Part shown: positions 8,754 through 18,229 of the stretch, piece after piece
How positions within the stretch are numbered: the first letter of the stretch is position 1
Layout: every line of letters begins with the position of its first letter
Assembly: GCA_964587815.1 (NCBI GenBank)
Contig: CAZPMH010000009.1
Span: 24,434 to 88,433, forward strand
Length of the DNA: 64,000 bases
Reading direction: 5' to 3'
Origin: UBA1672 sp964587815
GTDB lineage: Bacteria; Pseudomonadota; Alphaproteobacteria; Micavibrionales; Micavibrionaceae
The notes under the pieces: model-generated
The model's database searches: none
Seen by the model: the letters and a program-made list of their open reading frames with translations, nothing else
Told to the model about the DNA's origin: nothing
Position numbers and translations under genes: made by a program

Positions 8754-8822
8754 TTTTATTTGTGTTGTTTGGCGGTTGTGCCGTATTATTTTAGATATAG
8801 ATGTTTTTTGTGAGGGATTTTT

Positions 8823-9704
8823 ATGTCGGATAAACGACACACGGATGGGCCTTTATACAAGGATCTTTCTTCATCGAAAGAGCTTTTGCGCCGAAGTCGT
8901 GAAGCGCGGACGAGCGAGGACAAGCCGAAAGATATTATGAATATGGGGCAGGAGGAGCCTGCCTCTTCTGCGCCAGCGAAGAAAACTGTGATGCAGACAA
9001 CCCAGACGAATCGCAAATATAATACGAATACGGTGAATTCCCATGCGATGCAGCGCGGCGCGGCGGCGCAAACGGTGACGGACGGCCCGCAGGTTGCGCA
9101 GTCTCTGGCAGGGGCGCAAGCGCAGACGAAAGAGAAGATCGCGCAATTTCAGGCGGATTGGAAGGATGCGAAACGCCAAGTTTTGACCCAGTTTTGTGAA
9201 AGTGCACAGGCGATGGATATTGACCCTAAGGCTGCGGCGAACCAGATGATTGGCCAAGAGGCGCCCGGGAAAGCGGCTGCGCTCGGGTTTATTGCCGCGG
9301 AAATGATGATTGGCGGCGGTACGATGGCAACGGTTGGTAAGGCGGTATTTATCGGTAGCGAAATTTCAAAAAGCCGAAAAAGATTAACGCCTAAAGAGCA
9401 GGAAGCTCTGTTAGAGGATATGATTCGCGGTCTTGAGCATCGCGCGCAGAATGCAAACAGTATTGTCGGCGGCCCGCGGATTGACATTAATTGGCGGCAA
9501 ATGGGAACAGGCGGTTTAAAGGCTTTACTGGCGGCGCACCCTTACGGGGAAGACCAGCCCGAGATGCGCGCGCTCCGTAATCAGGAGCATGCTTTAGCCG
9601 AAGTGGAGAGCCATAATTTGGCAACGGCGCGGCATTATTTGGACAAGGACGATGAAAATAAGCATCTTCTTCCTGTTCTGAAGCCTAAATTTGTTTGTAA
9701 TTAA
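8823..9704 (+). CDS. Hypothetical protein, tandem paralogue A
   Basis: No known family recognised. The 293-residue product is a paralogue of the next gene. Both share a core with TDGxQVA, GAQAxTxEKI, LTQFxES, QMIGxxAxGKA, GGGTxATxGKA, LLEDM and GEDQPE in the same order. The first 75 residues are polar, low-complexity and divergent, while the shared core looks helical with one Gly/Ala-rich hydrophobic stretch (AALGFIAAEMMIGGGTMATV) that could be a membrane or amphipathic segment. GAGGG precedes the ATG at 8823. There is no signal peptide. Confidence 0.7.
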   Translation: MSDKRHTDGPLYKDLSSSKELLRRSREARTSEDKPKDIMNMGQEEPASSAPAKKTVMQTTQTNRKYNTNTVNSHAMQRGAAAQTVTDGPQVAQSLAGAQAQTKEKIAQFQADWKDAKRQVLTQFCESAQAMDIDPKAAANQMIGQEAPGKAAALGFIAAEMMIGGGTMATVGKAVFIGSEISKSRKRLTPKEQEALLEDMIRGLEHRAQNANSIVGGPRIDINWRQMGTGGLKALLAAHPYGEDQPEMRALRNQEHALAEVESHNLATARHYLDKDDENKHLLPVLKPKFVCN

Positions 9705-9738
9705 CGTGTATTTTGGGATATACTTAGAATAATTATAA

Positions 9739-9767
9739 GTTTTTAGAAGTATTTTGTGTCTAAAAAC
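9739..9767. repeat. 9-bp perfect inverted repeat between the paralogues
   Basis: GTTTTTAGA (9739-9747) pairs perfectly with TCTAAAAAC (9759-9767) across an 11-base loop. It lies in the 90-base gap between the two paralogous genes. It could be a weak AT-rich terminator of the first gene or an operator for the second. Confidence 0.5.
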
Positions 9768-9794
9768 GGCAGAAAATAAAGGTGAGCTTTATTT

Positions 9795-11048
9795 ATGGCG
9801 GCGACAGCAGCACTAGCACAGACACCGTTTTACAGCGGACTTATGGGTGGAGATGAAATTCTTCGCCGGGCTCCCGGTGCGCATTCCCGCGATATTACGA
9901 ATTCTTTTTCATATAGTGATTTAACACCAAGTGAGAACTTCTATAGCGGTGATTATCAAGCGCGTTCGATGACCGCCATTCCTGATCCGATTACAGGTTT
10001 TGAAAATCAGCAGACATTCACGCAATCTTTGATTGAAGGAAATACGCGCACTGAGTCCTTGATGCAGACGATGTATCCGGATCGCAAATATGATGCGCCG
10101 AAAGTCGATACGCAGTCATTAAAGCGTGACCCAACGAAGAAAATTACAGATGGTCAGCAGGTCGCCGAGAAGACTGTTGGCGCGCAAGCCGAGACGCAAG
10201 AGAAAATCGGCCAGTTTAAAGCAGACTTTAAGCAAGCGAAAGCTGAAGCACTTACACAGTTTGCTGAGAGTGCTAAAGCGATGGGAGTGGATCCTGTTGC
10301 GGCGGCTGATCAGATGATCGGTGACCAGGCCGCAGGTAAGGCGAGTGCGATCGCTTATGTCGCGGCGGAAGCTGCAGTGGGCGGCGGAACGCTTGCAACG
10401 ATCGGTAAAGCATCGTTTTTAAATAATGAATTGAGTAAAGAAGATAAAAAGCTATCACCTGAGCAGCAAAAGGCATTGCTCGAAGATATGTTGAAGAATC
10501 TTCAAAACCCAAGCCCTGCTCAACAGGACGTTCAAGATGGTATGAGTGCAGGCGCGCCTGCAGTTGACGAGCCGCCTGAGAGTGAGATTGCTTGGGAAAA
10601 TATGGAAATTGATGATTTGGCGGAATTGTTGGCCGCTGATCCGGAAGGCGAAGATCAGCCTGAACTTCAAGAATTGTTGCAGATGGAGCATGATCTTGAA
10701 GAGGTTGTTGACCATAACAGAATGGCAGCTGAAACTTACGGTGACTACATCACCAGCGAAAAATTAATAGCGCATGCCGAAGCAGGTAACGGTGCAGTTG
10801 AGAAAATGGTTGATGAGGCCAGTGTTGTTGTCGACTCAGAGCCTATGGCGCAGAAGTTTGATGCCGCGGCAGCGAGTTTGGCAGGGGATAGCCTTTCAGG
10901 TATCGTTCTAAAAGCGAATGATACACGATTTGATTCAAAGACTGTTGAAACCGTTATTGATATGACGCAAGTTGATACAGCTTCTGCTGCTCAGCATCTT
11001 GAAGCTGATGTTAAGAACCAGTTCCGTGCCGGTGGCTTGGCATATTAA
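9795..11048 (+). CDS. Hypothetical protein, tandem paralogue B
   Basis: This 417-residue protein contains the same core as the upstream gene (about residues 115-320 here). It has an extra acidic linker around residues 240-265 and a C-terminal extension of about 90 residues absent from copy A. The hydrophobic AIAYVAAEAAVGGGTLATIG segment is conserved with A, so it is a real structural feature of the family. The N-terminus is Ala-rich, but not a clean signal peptide. The ribosome site AAAGGTGAG precedes the ATG. Function is unknown; the downstream diguanylate cyclase gene is about 100 bases away and may be unrelated. Confidence 0.7.
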   Translation: MAATAALAQTPFYSGLMGGDEILRRAPGAHSRDITNSFSYSDLTPSENFYSGDYQARSMTAIPDPITGFENQQTFTQSLIEGNTRTESLMQTMYPDRKYDAPKVDTQSLKRDPTKKITDGQQVAEKTVGAQAETQEKIGQFKADFKQAKAEALTQFAESAKAMGVDPVAAADQMIGDQAAGKASAIAYVAAEAAVGGGTLATIGKASFLNNELSKEDKKLSPEQQKALLEDMLKNLQNPSPAQQDVQDGMSAGAPAVDEPPESEIAWENMEIDDLAELLAADPEGEDQPELQELLQMEHDLEEVVDHNRMAAETYGDYITSEKLIAHAEAGNGAVEKMVDEASVVVDSEPMAQKFDAAAASLAGDSLSGIVLKANDTRFDSKTVETVIDMTQVDTASAAQHLEADVKNQFRAGGLAY

Positions 11049-11147
11049 TTTTTTGCCCTATTTTAATTTGTCCTTAAATGATTTATCGTTAAAATTAGGT
11101 GTTTTGTAAGAGAACATCATAGTCCATTTATCTTTAAGGTTTAAATT

Positions 11148-12176
11148 GTGTCTTATTTTCCAACCGAGGAACCCATCGAAAATTTTGCGAATGAGACGCT
11201 TGAGCTTATTCGCAAATATAATCTTAAGCCTGTTCCCGAAGTTTATGAGATGTGGTTTGTCTATGTGTCAAAGTCTGACCCGGCTTTGGTTCGTGCTATC
11301 GACCTTGTTTTGGAGGAAAATGGCGGCGTTATGACGGATCAAGTGTGTTATGAGTTGTATCATTCGCACCTGAGCAACGACCAGACGGAAAAAACGGTTC
11401 GAAAAGCCGGTGACCAAATTCAAAAAACAATCGAAGATGTGAATGTTGCCGTTGTTTCGGCGAAGAATTATGCGCTTGAATATAATTCAAATCTTGAAGT
11501 TGCGGCCACGGATTTAAGCAATCAAAAAAGTGCGGAAGAACTGGGCGAGCTTTTGAATAATGTCATGACTGATACGAAAAGCATGATTCAGCACAATGAT
11601 CATTTGGAGCATATGCTGGAGAATTCTTCTCGGGTTATGGAAGATATGAGGCGTGATCTTGAAATCGCTCGTAAGGAAGCACTTACGGATGGTTTAACAG
11701 GGCTTGCTAATCGTAAGGCCTTTGACCAAGAGGTGCAGCGTTTGATTGCCGTTGCGAATACAACCGAAGATGCGACGTTTTCTATGGTTTTGCTGGATAT
11801 TGATCACTTTAAGCAATTTAATGATAATTTCGGCCATCAGTTGGGTGACCAAGTTTTGCGTTTGGTTGCGAAAACCTTAAAGCAGGGTGTTAAGGGTCGT
11901 GACTTGGCTGTTCGTTACGGGGGAGAAGAGTTCGCTGTTCTTTTGCCTGAGACGAATATTTCCGGTGCGCAAAAGGTTGCAAATTTGCTGCGTAGTGAGG
12001 TCGAACTTAAAGAAGTGATTAACCGCGCTACGGGTAAGAAAATTGCAAAAATTACGATGTCGGGCGGTGTCGCCGAATATCGACGCGATGAGTCTCGCGA
12101 AAACTTTATCGAGCGTGCAGATGTCGCATTGTACGAAGCGAAAAATGCGGGACGTAACACGATCAAGTCCGGCTAA
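11148..12176 (+). CDS. Diguanylate cyclase, GGDEF domain
   Basis: Makes cyclic di-GMP from two GTP, a signal that usually favours attachment over motility. The 342-residue product has a helical N-terminal sensory or dimerising half (coiled-coil around 80-170) and a C-terminal GGDEF domain with the intact active site GGEEF at 258-262. At the usual product-inhibition site the sequence is KGRD rather than RxxD, so feedback inhibition may be weak. No membrane segment or PAS domain is evident. The start is GTG at 11148, with AAGG upstream. The presence of a large adhesin gene later in the window gives a plausible output for c-di-GMP, but no direct link is seen. Confidence 0.92.
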   Translation: MSYFPTEEPIENFANETLELIRKYNLKPVPEVYEMWFVYVSKSDPALVRAIDLVLEENGGVMTDQVCYELYHSHLSNDQTEKTVRKAGDQIQKTIEDVNVAVVSAKNYALEYNSNLEVAATDLSNQKSAEELGELLNNVMTDTKSMIQHNDHLEHMLENSSRVMEDMRRDLEIARKEALTDGLTGLANRKAFDQEVQRLIAVANTTEDATFSMVLLDIDHFKQFNDNFGHQLGDQVLRLVAKTLKQGVKGRDLAVRYGGEEFAVLLPETNISGAQKVANLLRSEVELKEVINRATGKKIAKITMSGGVAEYRRDESRENFIERADVALYEAKNAGRNTIKSG

Positions 12177-12252
12177 ATCTTTTTATTATTCTTATCTACT
12201 AATTCTTTTTCTATTGGCTTGCCATGGTTCGCTTCGCGTGCGATTTTAGGGC

Positions 12253-14472
12253 ATGCAGAATCTCTATGATATTGATGATGAACCAACGGAAGAAGGCCGC
12301 TTTCCTTATTTGGACGGTTTGAATGCTCCGCAGCGCGAGGCTGTAGAAACGCTTGATGGTGCTGTGCTTGTTTTGGCAGGCGCGGGAACCGGGAAGACGC
12401 GGGTTTTGACGACGCGTCTGGCGCATTTGATCAATACGCGCCGCGCCTATCCGTCGCAAATTTTGGCAGTGACATTTACCAATAAGGCCGCGTTGGAGAT
12501 GAAAGAGCGGATTAGTGCGATGATGGGCGGTGCGCCTGTTGAGGGCTGGTGGCTTGGTACGTTCCACTCACTGGCTGCACGGATGCTCAGGCGGCATGCG
12601 GAACTTGTCGGTTTGAGCAGTAATTTTACGATTCTCGACACAGATGATCAGGTGCGGTTGTTGAAGCCGCTGATGGAAGTTGAGGGGATCGATACGAAGA
12701 AGTGGGCGCCGAAAGCCTGTATCGGATTTATTGATCGGTGGAAAGATCGCGCGGTTTTACCTGATAAAGTGCAATATGACGAGGTTGCAGATATTGCGGA
12801 CGGCAAGATGCCGTTGCTCTATCAGCGTTATCAAGCGCGATTGCGTGCGGTGAATGCGTGCGACTTTGGTGATTTATTGCTGCACATGATTACGATTTTA
12901 AAATCACCTGATAATGCTGCGGTTCTTGATGATTATCACAGGCGGTTTCAATATATTCTGGTTGATGAATATCAGGACACGAATGTTGCGCAATATTTAT
13001 GGCTGAAACTTTTGGCGCAAGGGTCGGGTAATATTTGCTGTGTTGGTGATGATGACCAATCAATCTACGGTTGGCGCGGGGCGGAGGTCGGCAATATTTT
13101 GAAATTTGAGGAAGATTTCAAGGATGCGAAAATTATTCGGCTTGAACAGAATTATCGCTCGACTAATACGATTTTGAAAGCCTCTGGCGCTGTGATTGAA
13201 AATAACGGCACGCGTTTGGGCAAGACTCTCTGGTCAGAGCAGGGGGATGGCGAGCCTGTAAAATTATGCGGCCTTTGGGATGGCGAAGCCGAAGCGCGAT
13301 GGGTTGGGGAAGAGATTGAACAGCTGCAACGTAAGAGTGTGTCTCTTGGTGAGGTTGCGGTTTTGGTGCGCACGGGGTTTCAGACGCGTGAATTTGAAGA
13401 GCGGTTCATTAAATTGGGGCTTTCATACAAGGTCATTGGTGGCCCGCGATTTTATGAGCGCATGGAGGTGCGTGACGCGCTGGCGTATTTGCGGGTGGTG
13501 TCACAATATGCCGATGATTTGGCGTTTGAGCGTATTATAAATACACCGCGTCGCGGAATTGGAAACACAACACTGAACACGCTTTATTCTTATGCGCGGG
13601 CGAAAGAGATTAGCCTGCACGGCGCGATTATGGATTTAACGCAAACCGATGAGTTAAAGCCAAAAATGCGCGCTAACCTTATGAAATTACTCGACGATTT
13701 TGAGCGTTGGCGGGCGGCGTTGGATACGATGCATCACGCGGAAGTGGCGGCGATGATTTTGGACGAGTCCGGCTATATGGATATGTGGAAGCAGGATAAA
13801 ACACCCGAAGCGCCGGGGCGTATCGAAAACTTGAAAGAGCTGATCGGCGGGATGCAGGAATATGATTCCCTACAGGAGTTTTTGGAGCATGTGGCCCTTG
13901 TTTTGGAGAACCAGGATGCAAGTGGGTCAAACTATGTGTCATTGATGACCCTGCATGGTGCGAAAGGGTTGGAGTTTGATTACGTGTTTTTGCCCGGCTG
14001 GGAGGAGGGATTGTTTCCTTCTCAGCGTTCGATGGACGAGAATGGCACGAAGGGTTTAGAAGAAGAACGGCGTTTGGCGTATGTGGGGATTACGCGTGCG
14101 CGCAAACAGGTGTTTATTTCCTATGCTGGGTCGCGGCGGATGTATGGCAGTTGGGTGAATTCTATACCCTCTCGCTTTGTTGATGAAATTCCCAAAGAAT
14201 TGATTGATTTGAATACACAAAACGGCATGGTGCAGGCAGGACGATCGCAACATTGGGATTCGAGTGGTTTTGCTGCAAAAAGTGCCAAAACAGAATCCTA
14301 CGGACGAAAAGTGCAGAATCAAGATGGTGTTATCCTAGAACGCGGTGATCGGGTGTTTCATGATAAATTCGGGTACGGCAAGATTATCAATATTGACGGG
14401 CATAAATTAGATATCGCCTTTGAGAAGGGCAGCACAAAACGCGTGATGGATAGTTTTGTGACCAAGGCTTGA
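12253..14472 (+). CDS. uvrD: UvrD/PcrA-type superfamily 1 DNA helicase
   Basis: A 3'-5' DNA helicase that removes excised strands in nucleotide-excision and mismatch repair. The motifs appear in order: AGAGTGKTRVL (Walker A, near residue 40), VTFTNKAALEMKERI, ILVDEYQDTN (Walker B), GDDDQSIYGWRGA, LEQNYRST, LMTLHGAKGLEFDYVF and RRLAYVGITRARKQ. The 739-residue length fits UvrD/PcrA. The C-terminal tail (RGDRVFHDKFGYGKI onward) is the small Tudor-like domain that binds RNA polymerase in this family. No nuclease domain is present, unlike addA at the window start. The ribosome site before the ATG is weak. Confidence 0.94.
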   Translation: MQNLYDIDDEPTEEGRFPYLDGLNAPQREAVETLDGAVLVLAGAGTGKTRVLTTRLAHLINTRRAYPSQILAVTFTNKAALEMKERISAMMGGAPVEGWWLGTFHSLAARMLRRHAELVGLSSNFTILDTDDQVRLLKPLMEVEGIDTKKWAPKACIGFIDRWKDRAVLPDKVQYDEVADIADGKMPLLYQRYQARLRAVNACDFGDLLLHMITILKSPDNAAVLDDYHRRFQYILVDEYQDTNVAQYLWLKLLAQGSGNICCVGDDDQSIYGWRGAEVGNILKFEEDFKDAKIIRLEQNYRSTNTILKASGAVIENNGTRLGKTLWSEQGDGEPVKLCGLWDGEAEARWVGEEIEQLQRKSVSLGEVAVLVRTGFQTREFEERFIKLGLSYKVIGGPRFYERMEVRDALAYLRVVSQYADDLAFERIINTPRRGIGNTTLNTLYSYARAKEISLHGAIMDLTQTDELKPKMRANLMKLLDDFERWRAALDTMHHAEVAAMILDESGYMDMWKQDKTPEAPGRIENLKELIGGMQEYDSLQEFLEHVALVLENQDASGSNYVSLMTLHGAKGLEFDYVFLPGWEEGLFPSQRSMDENGTKGLEEERRLAYVGITRARKQVFISYAGSRRMYGSWVNSIPSRFVDEIPKELIDLNTQNGMVQAGRSQHWDSSGFAAKSAKTESYGRKVQNQDGVILERGDRVFHDKFGYGKIINIDGHKLDIAFEKGSTKRVMDSFVTKA

Positions 14473-14487
14473 GCCTTAACTATGCTG

Positions 14488-15213
14488 CTAACGAAAGTTA
14501 TATTTTCCTGCAGCAATAATCGAGCCGTAGCCGTCACGTTGAGCGAGGATGGCGATTGCATCAATATCTTCTGACGGGCGCATAAAGTTTTGTTGTGTCA
14601 TGCTTCCATCCCAGCTTCCCAAATTTGTATATGTTGAGATCGGGTTTGCATAGGTGTGAGACAGCCCTCTATTTTCGCCTGATTCTATGTTTTGGAATTT
14701 CTGGTTTTGATATCCGAATGCCCAGAGGCGGTAATTTGCCTTTTCTGCATTCGGCAAAGTAAAGGAGACCAGACCGTTTTTGTCGTATGCTATTTCTATA
14801 TTTTTAATAGGTGATCGCTCCGCCTTGCTTAGGGCTGTTTTTAGCTTGTTTTGATGGGAGCCGACGAACTTATCGCTTCCGTTGATCACCATTTGCGGTG
14901 TGTAGACACGTTTTGACCCGTCGATAGCGCTGTAGCCATGTTGTCTTACGTCGCAGAAATCATGGCTTAAAGAATCTTTCCAGTGGAGGTGGTTCCAATA
15001 TTGGACGTGGCAGCCGAGTGCAATGACATTGTCATGCTGTGATAATTCAGACAGCAGACGATCAGCAGGCGGGCAGGATGAACAGCTTTGTGACGTAAAT
15101 AATTCCACGACTACGGGTGCATTTGTTCTAACAGGGCTTTGTGCTTTTACAGCCAACGTGGTGATGAGAATAGCGGCACACAGCATTCCGAAGATTACGA
15201 TGTAATTGTGCAT
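14488..15213 (-). CDS. DUF1223 secreted thioredoxin-like protein
   Basis: The 241-residue product starts with a signal peptide (hydrophobic residues 5-22) and continues with the DUF1223 hallmark VVVELFTSQSCSSCPPADR. That places a CxxC pair in a thioredoxin-like fold in the periplasm. HVQYWNHLHWKD and TPQMVINGSD are further family stretches. Biochemical function of this family is not established; a redox role is inferred from the CSSC motif. It converges with uvrD, 15 bases apart. Confidence 0.85.
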   Translation of the reverse strand: MHNYIVIFGMLCAAILITTLAVKAQSPVRTNAPVVVELFTSQSCSSCPPADRLLSELSQHDNVIALGCHVQYWNHLHWKDSLSHDFCDVRQHGYSAIDGSKRVYTPQMVINGSDKFVGSHQNKLKTALSKAERSPIKNIEIAYDKNGLVSFTLPNAEKANYRLWAFGYQNQKFQNIESGENRGLSHTYANPISTYTNLGSWDGSMTQQNFMRPSEDIDAIAILAQRDGYGSIIAAGKYNFR

Positions 15214-15372
15214 ATGTTTGAACCTTTTCCCGTTGGCGTGCGTTTTTTGCTGTGGCGCCTTTAATTACTTATTCCCTTTATTTAGCGTAAAGGTTACAAG
15301 ATGGTGTTGTATGGATGGCTATAATCCTATAAATTTTCATTAGGTCAATATAATATTTGGATACTTATAATT

Positions 15373-16332
15373 ATGGTGCAAAGGCATAAAATTGCTACTA
15401 TTTTCGGCGGGACGGGGTTTATCGGGCGCCAGGTTGTTCGTGAACTTGCAGACCGTGGGGTTACGGTTAAAGTAGCAACACGCATTCCTGAAAGTGCTTA
15501 TTTCCTTCGTCCGCTCGGTAATGTCGGGCAGATCGTGCCGGTTGCTTGTGATTACAGCGATGGGCAGAGCATCTCGGACGCGGTTAAAGGTGCGGATTAT
15601 GTCGTCAATTGTATTGGTATTTTATACGAAAAGGGCAAAAAATCTACTTTTCAAAAGGCGCATGTTGATATTCCCTCCATGATTACCGCGGCATGTACGG
15701 ATCATGGCGTGTCACATTTCGTTCACATCAGTGCGTTGGCCTGTGATAAAGGCTCATCGAAATATGCGAAGTCGAAATATGATGGCGAGAAGGCCGTCTT
15801 TGAGGCGTTTTCAAATGCCACAATTTTAAGGCCGAGCATTGTTTTTGGTGAAGATGACAGTTTTTTCAACATGTTTGCCGAGATGTCGAGGTATTCGCCG
15901 TTTCTTCCGTTGATTGGTGGCGGAAAAACCAAGTTTCAGCCTGTATTTGTGGGCGATGTTGCTGATGCTGTTATCACTGCTTTAAATGACGATCAGCAAA
16001 AATATAGTGGTAAAGTCTATCAGTTGGGTGGCCCTGACGTGCAGAGCTTTAAAGAGCTGTTTGAAACGATGTTTAAATATACGCGACGCCCGCGCAGGCT
16101 TGTTACGTTGCCTTTCGGGTTTGCGAAGTTTGAGAGCATGTTTTTGCCAAAGTCGGTTTTAACAGCGGATCAAGTGGAGAGTTTGAAAACGGATAATATC
16201 GTTGATGACAGTGCGTTAACACTAAAGCATATGGGCATTGCACCAACCTCTATGGACGTAGTTTTGCCTGAATATTTGACGCGTTATCAGCCCGGCGGTG
16301 AGCGGTTTGGTACCAAAAACCTTGCCACTTGA
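15373..16332 (+). CDS. NDUFA9-like NAD(P)-binding protein
   Basis: An atypical short-chain dehydrogenase of the complex I NDUFA9 family, found next to core genes in many alphaproteobacteria. The 319-residue product has the nucleotide-binding Rossmann motif FGGTGFIGRQVV at residues 10-21. Further family stretches are VVNCIGILYE, the active-site region HISALACDKGSSKYAKSK, and ILRPSIVFGEDDSFFNMF. In mitochondria the homologue is an accessory subunit of NADH dehydrogenase; in bacteria a quinone or sugar-nucleotide role has been suggested but not proved. The ribosome site is poor. Confidence 0.87.
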   Translation: MVQRHKIATIFGGTGFIGRQVVRELADRGVTVKVATRIPESAYFLRPLGNVGQIVPVACDYSDGQSISDAVKGADYVVNCIGILYEKGKKSTFQKAHVDIPSMITAACTDHGVSHFVHISALACDKGSSKYAKSKYDGEKAVFEAFSNATILRPSIVFGEDDSFFNMFAEMSRYSPFLPLIGGGKTKFQPVFVGDVADAVITALNDDQQKYSGKVYQLGGPDVQSFKELFETMFKYTRRPRRLVTLPFGFAKFESMFLPKSVLTADQVESLKTDNIVDDSALTLKHMGIAPTSMDVVLPEYLTRYQPGGERFGTKNLAT

Positions 16333-16390
16333 ATATGCTTTTCTGTTTTGGTTTTTTTTCTGCGTTTGATTTTAAGATAGGGACATAAAA

Positions 16391-17353
16391 ATGACTTTTC
16401 TAAGATTTTTTGCGTTTTTTGTTTGTTTGTCGTTTTTTTGTGCGACGAACGGATATAATGTTGCACCTGCCGTGGCCGCTGCGACGCAAAAAATAGCAGT
16501 GGTTGTCAATGATGATGTGATCTCCGTGCAGGATTTAGAAAAGCGTATGCGTATGGTGATTGTTTCCTCTGGTTTGCCGAATACGCAGGATGTCGCGCAG
16601 CGTTTGCTGCCTCAGGTTCTTGATTCTTTGGTGCGTGAACAAATTATGATGCAGGAAGGGGAGAAGGAAGGATTTGAGGTTACGCAGGAAGAGTTGAATA
16701 GAGGGTTTGCAACAATTGCGTCACAAAACAACCAAAAACCCGAGACTTTCAGAGCGATGTTGAAGCGTGCCGGTATTGATGTCAGTACGATGGAGCGTCA
16801 GATCAGATCGCAGATTATTTGGGGCAAGGTCGTGCAGAAAAAGATGCGTGCACGTGTTAATATTTCTGAGCGTGATGTCAATGCAGAGTTAGAGCGTATT
16901 CGCGCAAAGATTGGCACGCCCGAATATCTGACAGCAGAAATTTTTCTTCCCGTAACTGACCCGAAAGATGAGGCGGATATTAGAGAATTATCACGGCGCT
17001 TGGTTAATGCGGTGCGTAATCAGGGTGCAAGTTTTTACAAATTAGCGCAGCAATTTTCAAAATCTGCAGGCGCAGCAAATGGCGGTGACACAGGCTGGTT
17101 GCATGAAAATCAACTCAGCCCTGAAGTGTTGCAAGTTTTGAGGTCTTTAAAGAAAAATCAGGTGAGCTCTCCGGTGAAAACCGTTAAGGGTTATCATATA
17201 TATTTCCTAAGAGATGTGCGTACGTTGAGTGAAGAGACGGTTCCTTCGGCGGATCAAGTTGAATTTAATATTGGAAACGCACGGCTTGAGCAGCTGCAGG
17301 CACGTTATCTTGAGGATTTGCGGCGTGCTTCTTTCATCGATGTGCGGCTTTAA
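16391..17353 (+). CDS. surA: SurA-like periplasmic peptidyl-prolyl isomerase/chaperone
   Basis: Escorts outer-membrane proteins through the periplasm. The 320-residue protein has a signal peptide (residues 1 to about 30, ending AVAAA), the SurA N-terminal helical domain (IAVVVNDDVISVQDLEKRM) and a single parvulin domain (SAGAANGGDTGWLHENQLSPEV region). E. coli SurA has two parvulin domains; one is common in alphaproteobacteria. AGGGACAT precedes the ATG at 16391. rsmA follows three bases after the stop, as in the widespread surA-(pdxA)-rsmA arrangement, but pdxA is missing here. Confidence 0.88.
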   Translation: MTFLRFFAFFVCLSFFCATNGYNVAPAVAAATQKIAVVVNDDVISVQDLEKRMRMVIVSSGLPNTQDVAQRLLPQVLDSLVREQIMMQEGEKEGFEVTQEELNRGFATIASQNNQKPETFRAMLKRAGIDVSTMERQIRSQIIWGKVVQKKMRARVNISERDVNAELERIRAKIGTPEYLTAEIFLPVTDPKDEADIRELSRRLVNAVRNQGASFYKLAQQFSKSAGAANGGDTGWLHENQLSPEVLQVLRSLKKNQVSSPVKTVKGYHIYFLRDVRTLSEETVPSADQVEFNIGNARLEQLQARYLEDLRRASFIDVRL

Positions 17354-17356
17354 GAT

Positions 17357-18229
17357 ATGAGTGATGCGCTTTCTTCGCGTCGCGAAGCTGTAGAACGTTT
17401 GCCACCTTTACGCGATATTATTGCGGCGCATGGTTTAAGTGCACAAAAATCCTTAGGCCAGAATTTTCTGCTCGATATGAATATCACCGACAAGATTGTA
17501 CGTGAAGCCTGCATCAGAGGTGGTGGAGAGTGGGGCGGATTTCATGCCATTGAAATCGGGCCGGGGCCCGGTGGGTTAACGCGGGCGTTGCTCAAAAGCA
17601 ATGTTGAGCGCGTGACGGCTGTTGAATACGATGCCCGTGCGGTTACCGCCTTGCGAAGTTTAGAGGATGCATCTGATAGCAGTTTGGATATCGTTCAGGG
17701 TGATGCGCTGAAGATGGACGTGACTGCGATCAGTGAGGCGCCACGCGTTATTGTTGCCAATCTTCCCTATAATATTGCGACGCCTTTATTGGTAAGTTGG
17801 CTTAGGCAGATTTTTGATGATGCTGGTACATATCATTCCATGGCGTTGATGTTTCAAAAGGAGGTTGCGGATCGCATTATTGCTGCACCTGAGACGAAGG
17901 CCTATGGTCGGCTTTCTGTTTTGTCGCAGTGGTTGTGTGATGTTGAGGTCTTGTACGACTTGCCGCCGACCGCGTTTGTTCCCGCACCGAAAGTTCGCTC
18001 ATCTGTGGTTTTCTTTAAGCCGAAAAAACGCAATGACGGCGTGAGGGATTTTCAGTCGGTAGAGCGTGTGACGGCTGCAGCATTTCAGCAGCGACGAAAG
18101 ATGATACGATCAAGTTTAAAGTCATACGCCGATGCTATGAAAGATGTGGGGATTGATACAAACCTGCGGGCTGAGTCTCTGTCTGTCGCTGATTTTATTC
18201 TTCTGGCGGAATGTGGGGCGGACGTTTAG
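17357..18229 (+). CDS. rsmA: 16S rRNA dimethyladenosine transferase RsmA/KsgA
   Basis: Dimethylates two adjacent adenines near the 3' end of 16S rRNA late in small-subunit assembly. The 290-residue product shows AQKSLGQNFLLD, the SAM-binding motif AIEIGPGPGGLTRALL, the acidic VTAVEYDARAV and the catalytic VIVANLPYNIATPLL (NLPY). FQKEVADRI and PPTAFVPAPKVRSSVV follow. It is coupled to surA with a three-base gap and its last four bases overlap the 3' end of convergent gmk. Confidence 0.96.
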   Translation: MSDALSSRREAVERLPPLRDIIAAHGLSAQKSLGQNFLLDMNITDKIVREACIRGGGEWGGFHAIEIGPGPGGLTRALLKSNVERVTAVEYDARAVTALRSLEDASDSSLDIVQGDALKMDVTAISEAPRVIVANLPYNIATPLLVSWLRQIFDDAGTYHSMALMFQKEVADRIIAAPETKAYGRLSVLSQWLCDVEVLYDLPPTAFVPAPKVRSSVVFFKPKKRNDGVRDFQSVERVTAAAFQQRRKMIRSSLKSYADAMKDVGIDTNLRAESLSVADFILLAECGADV

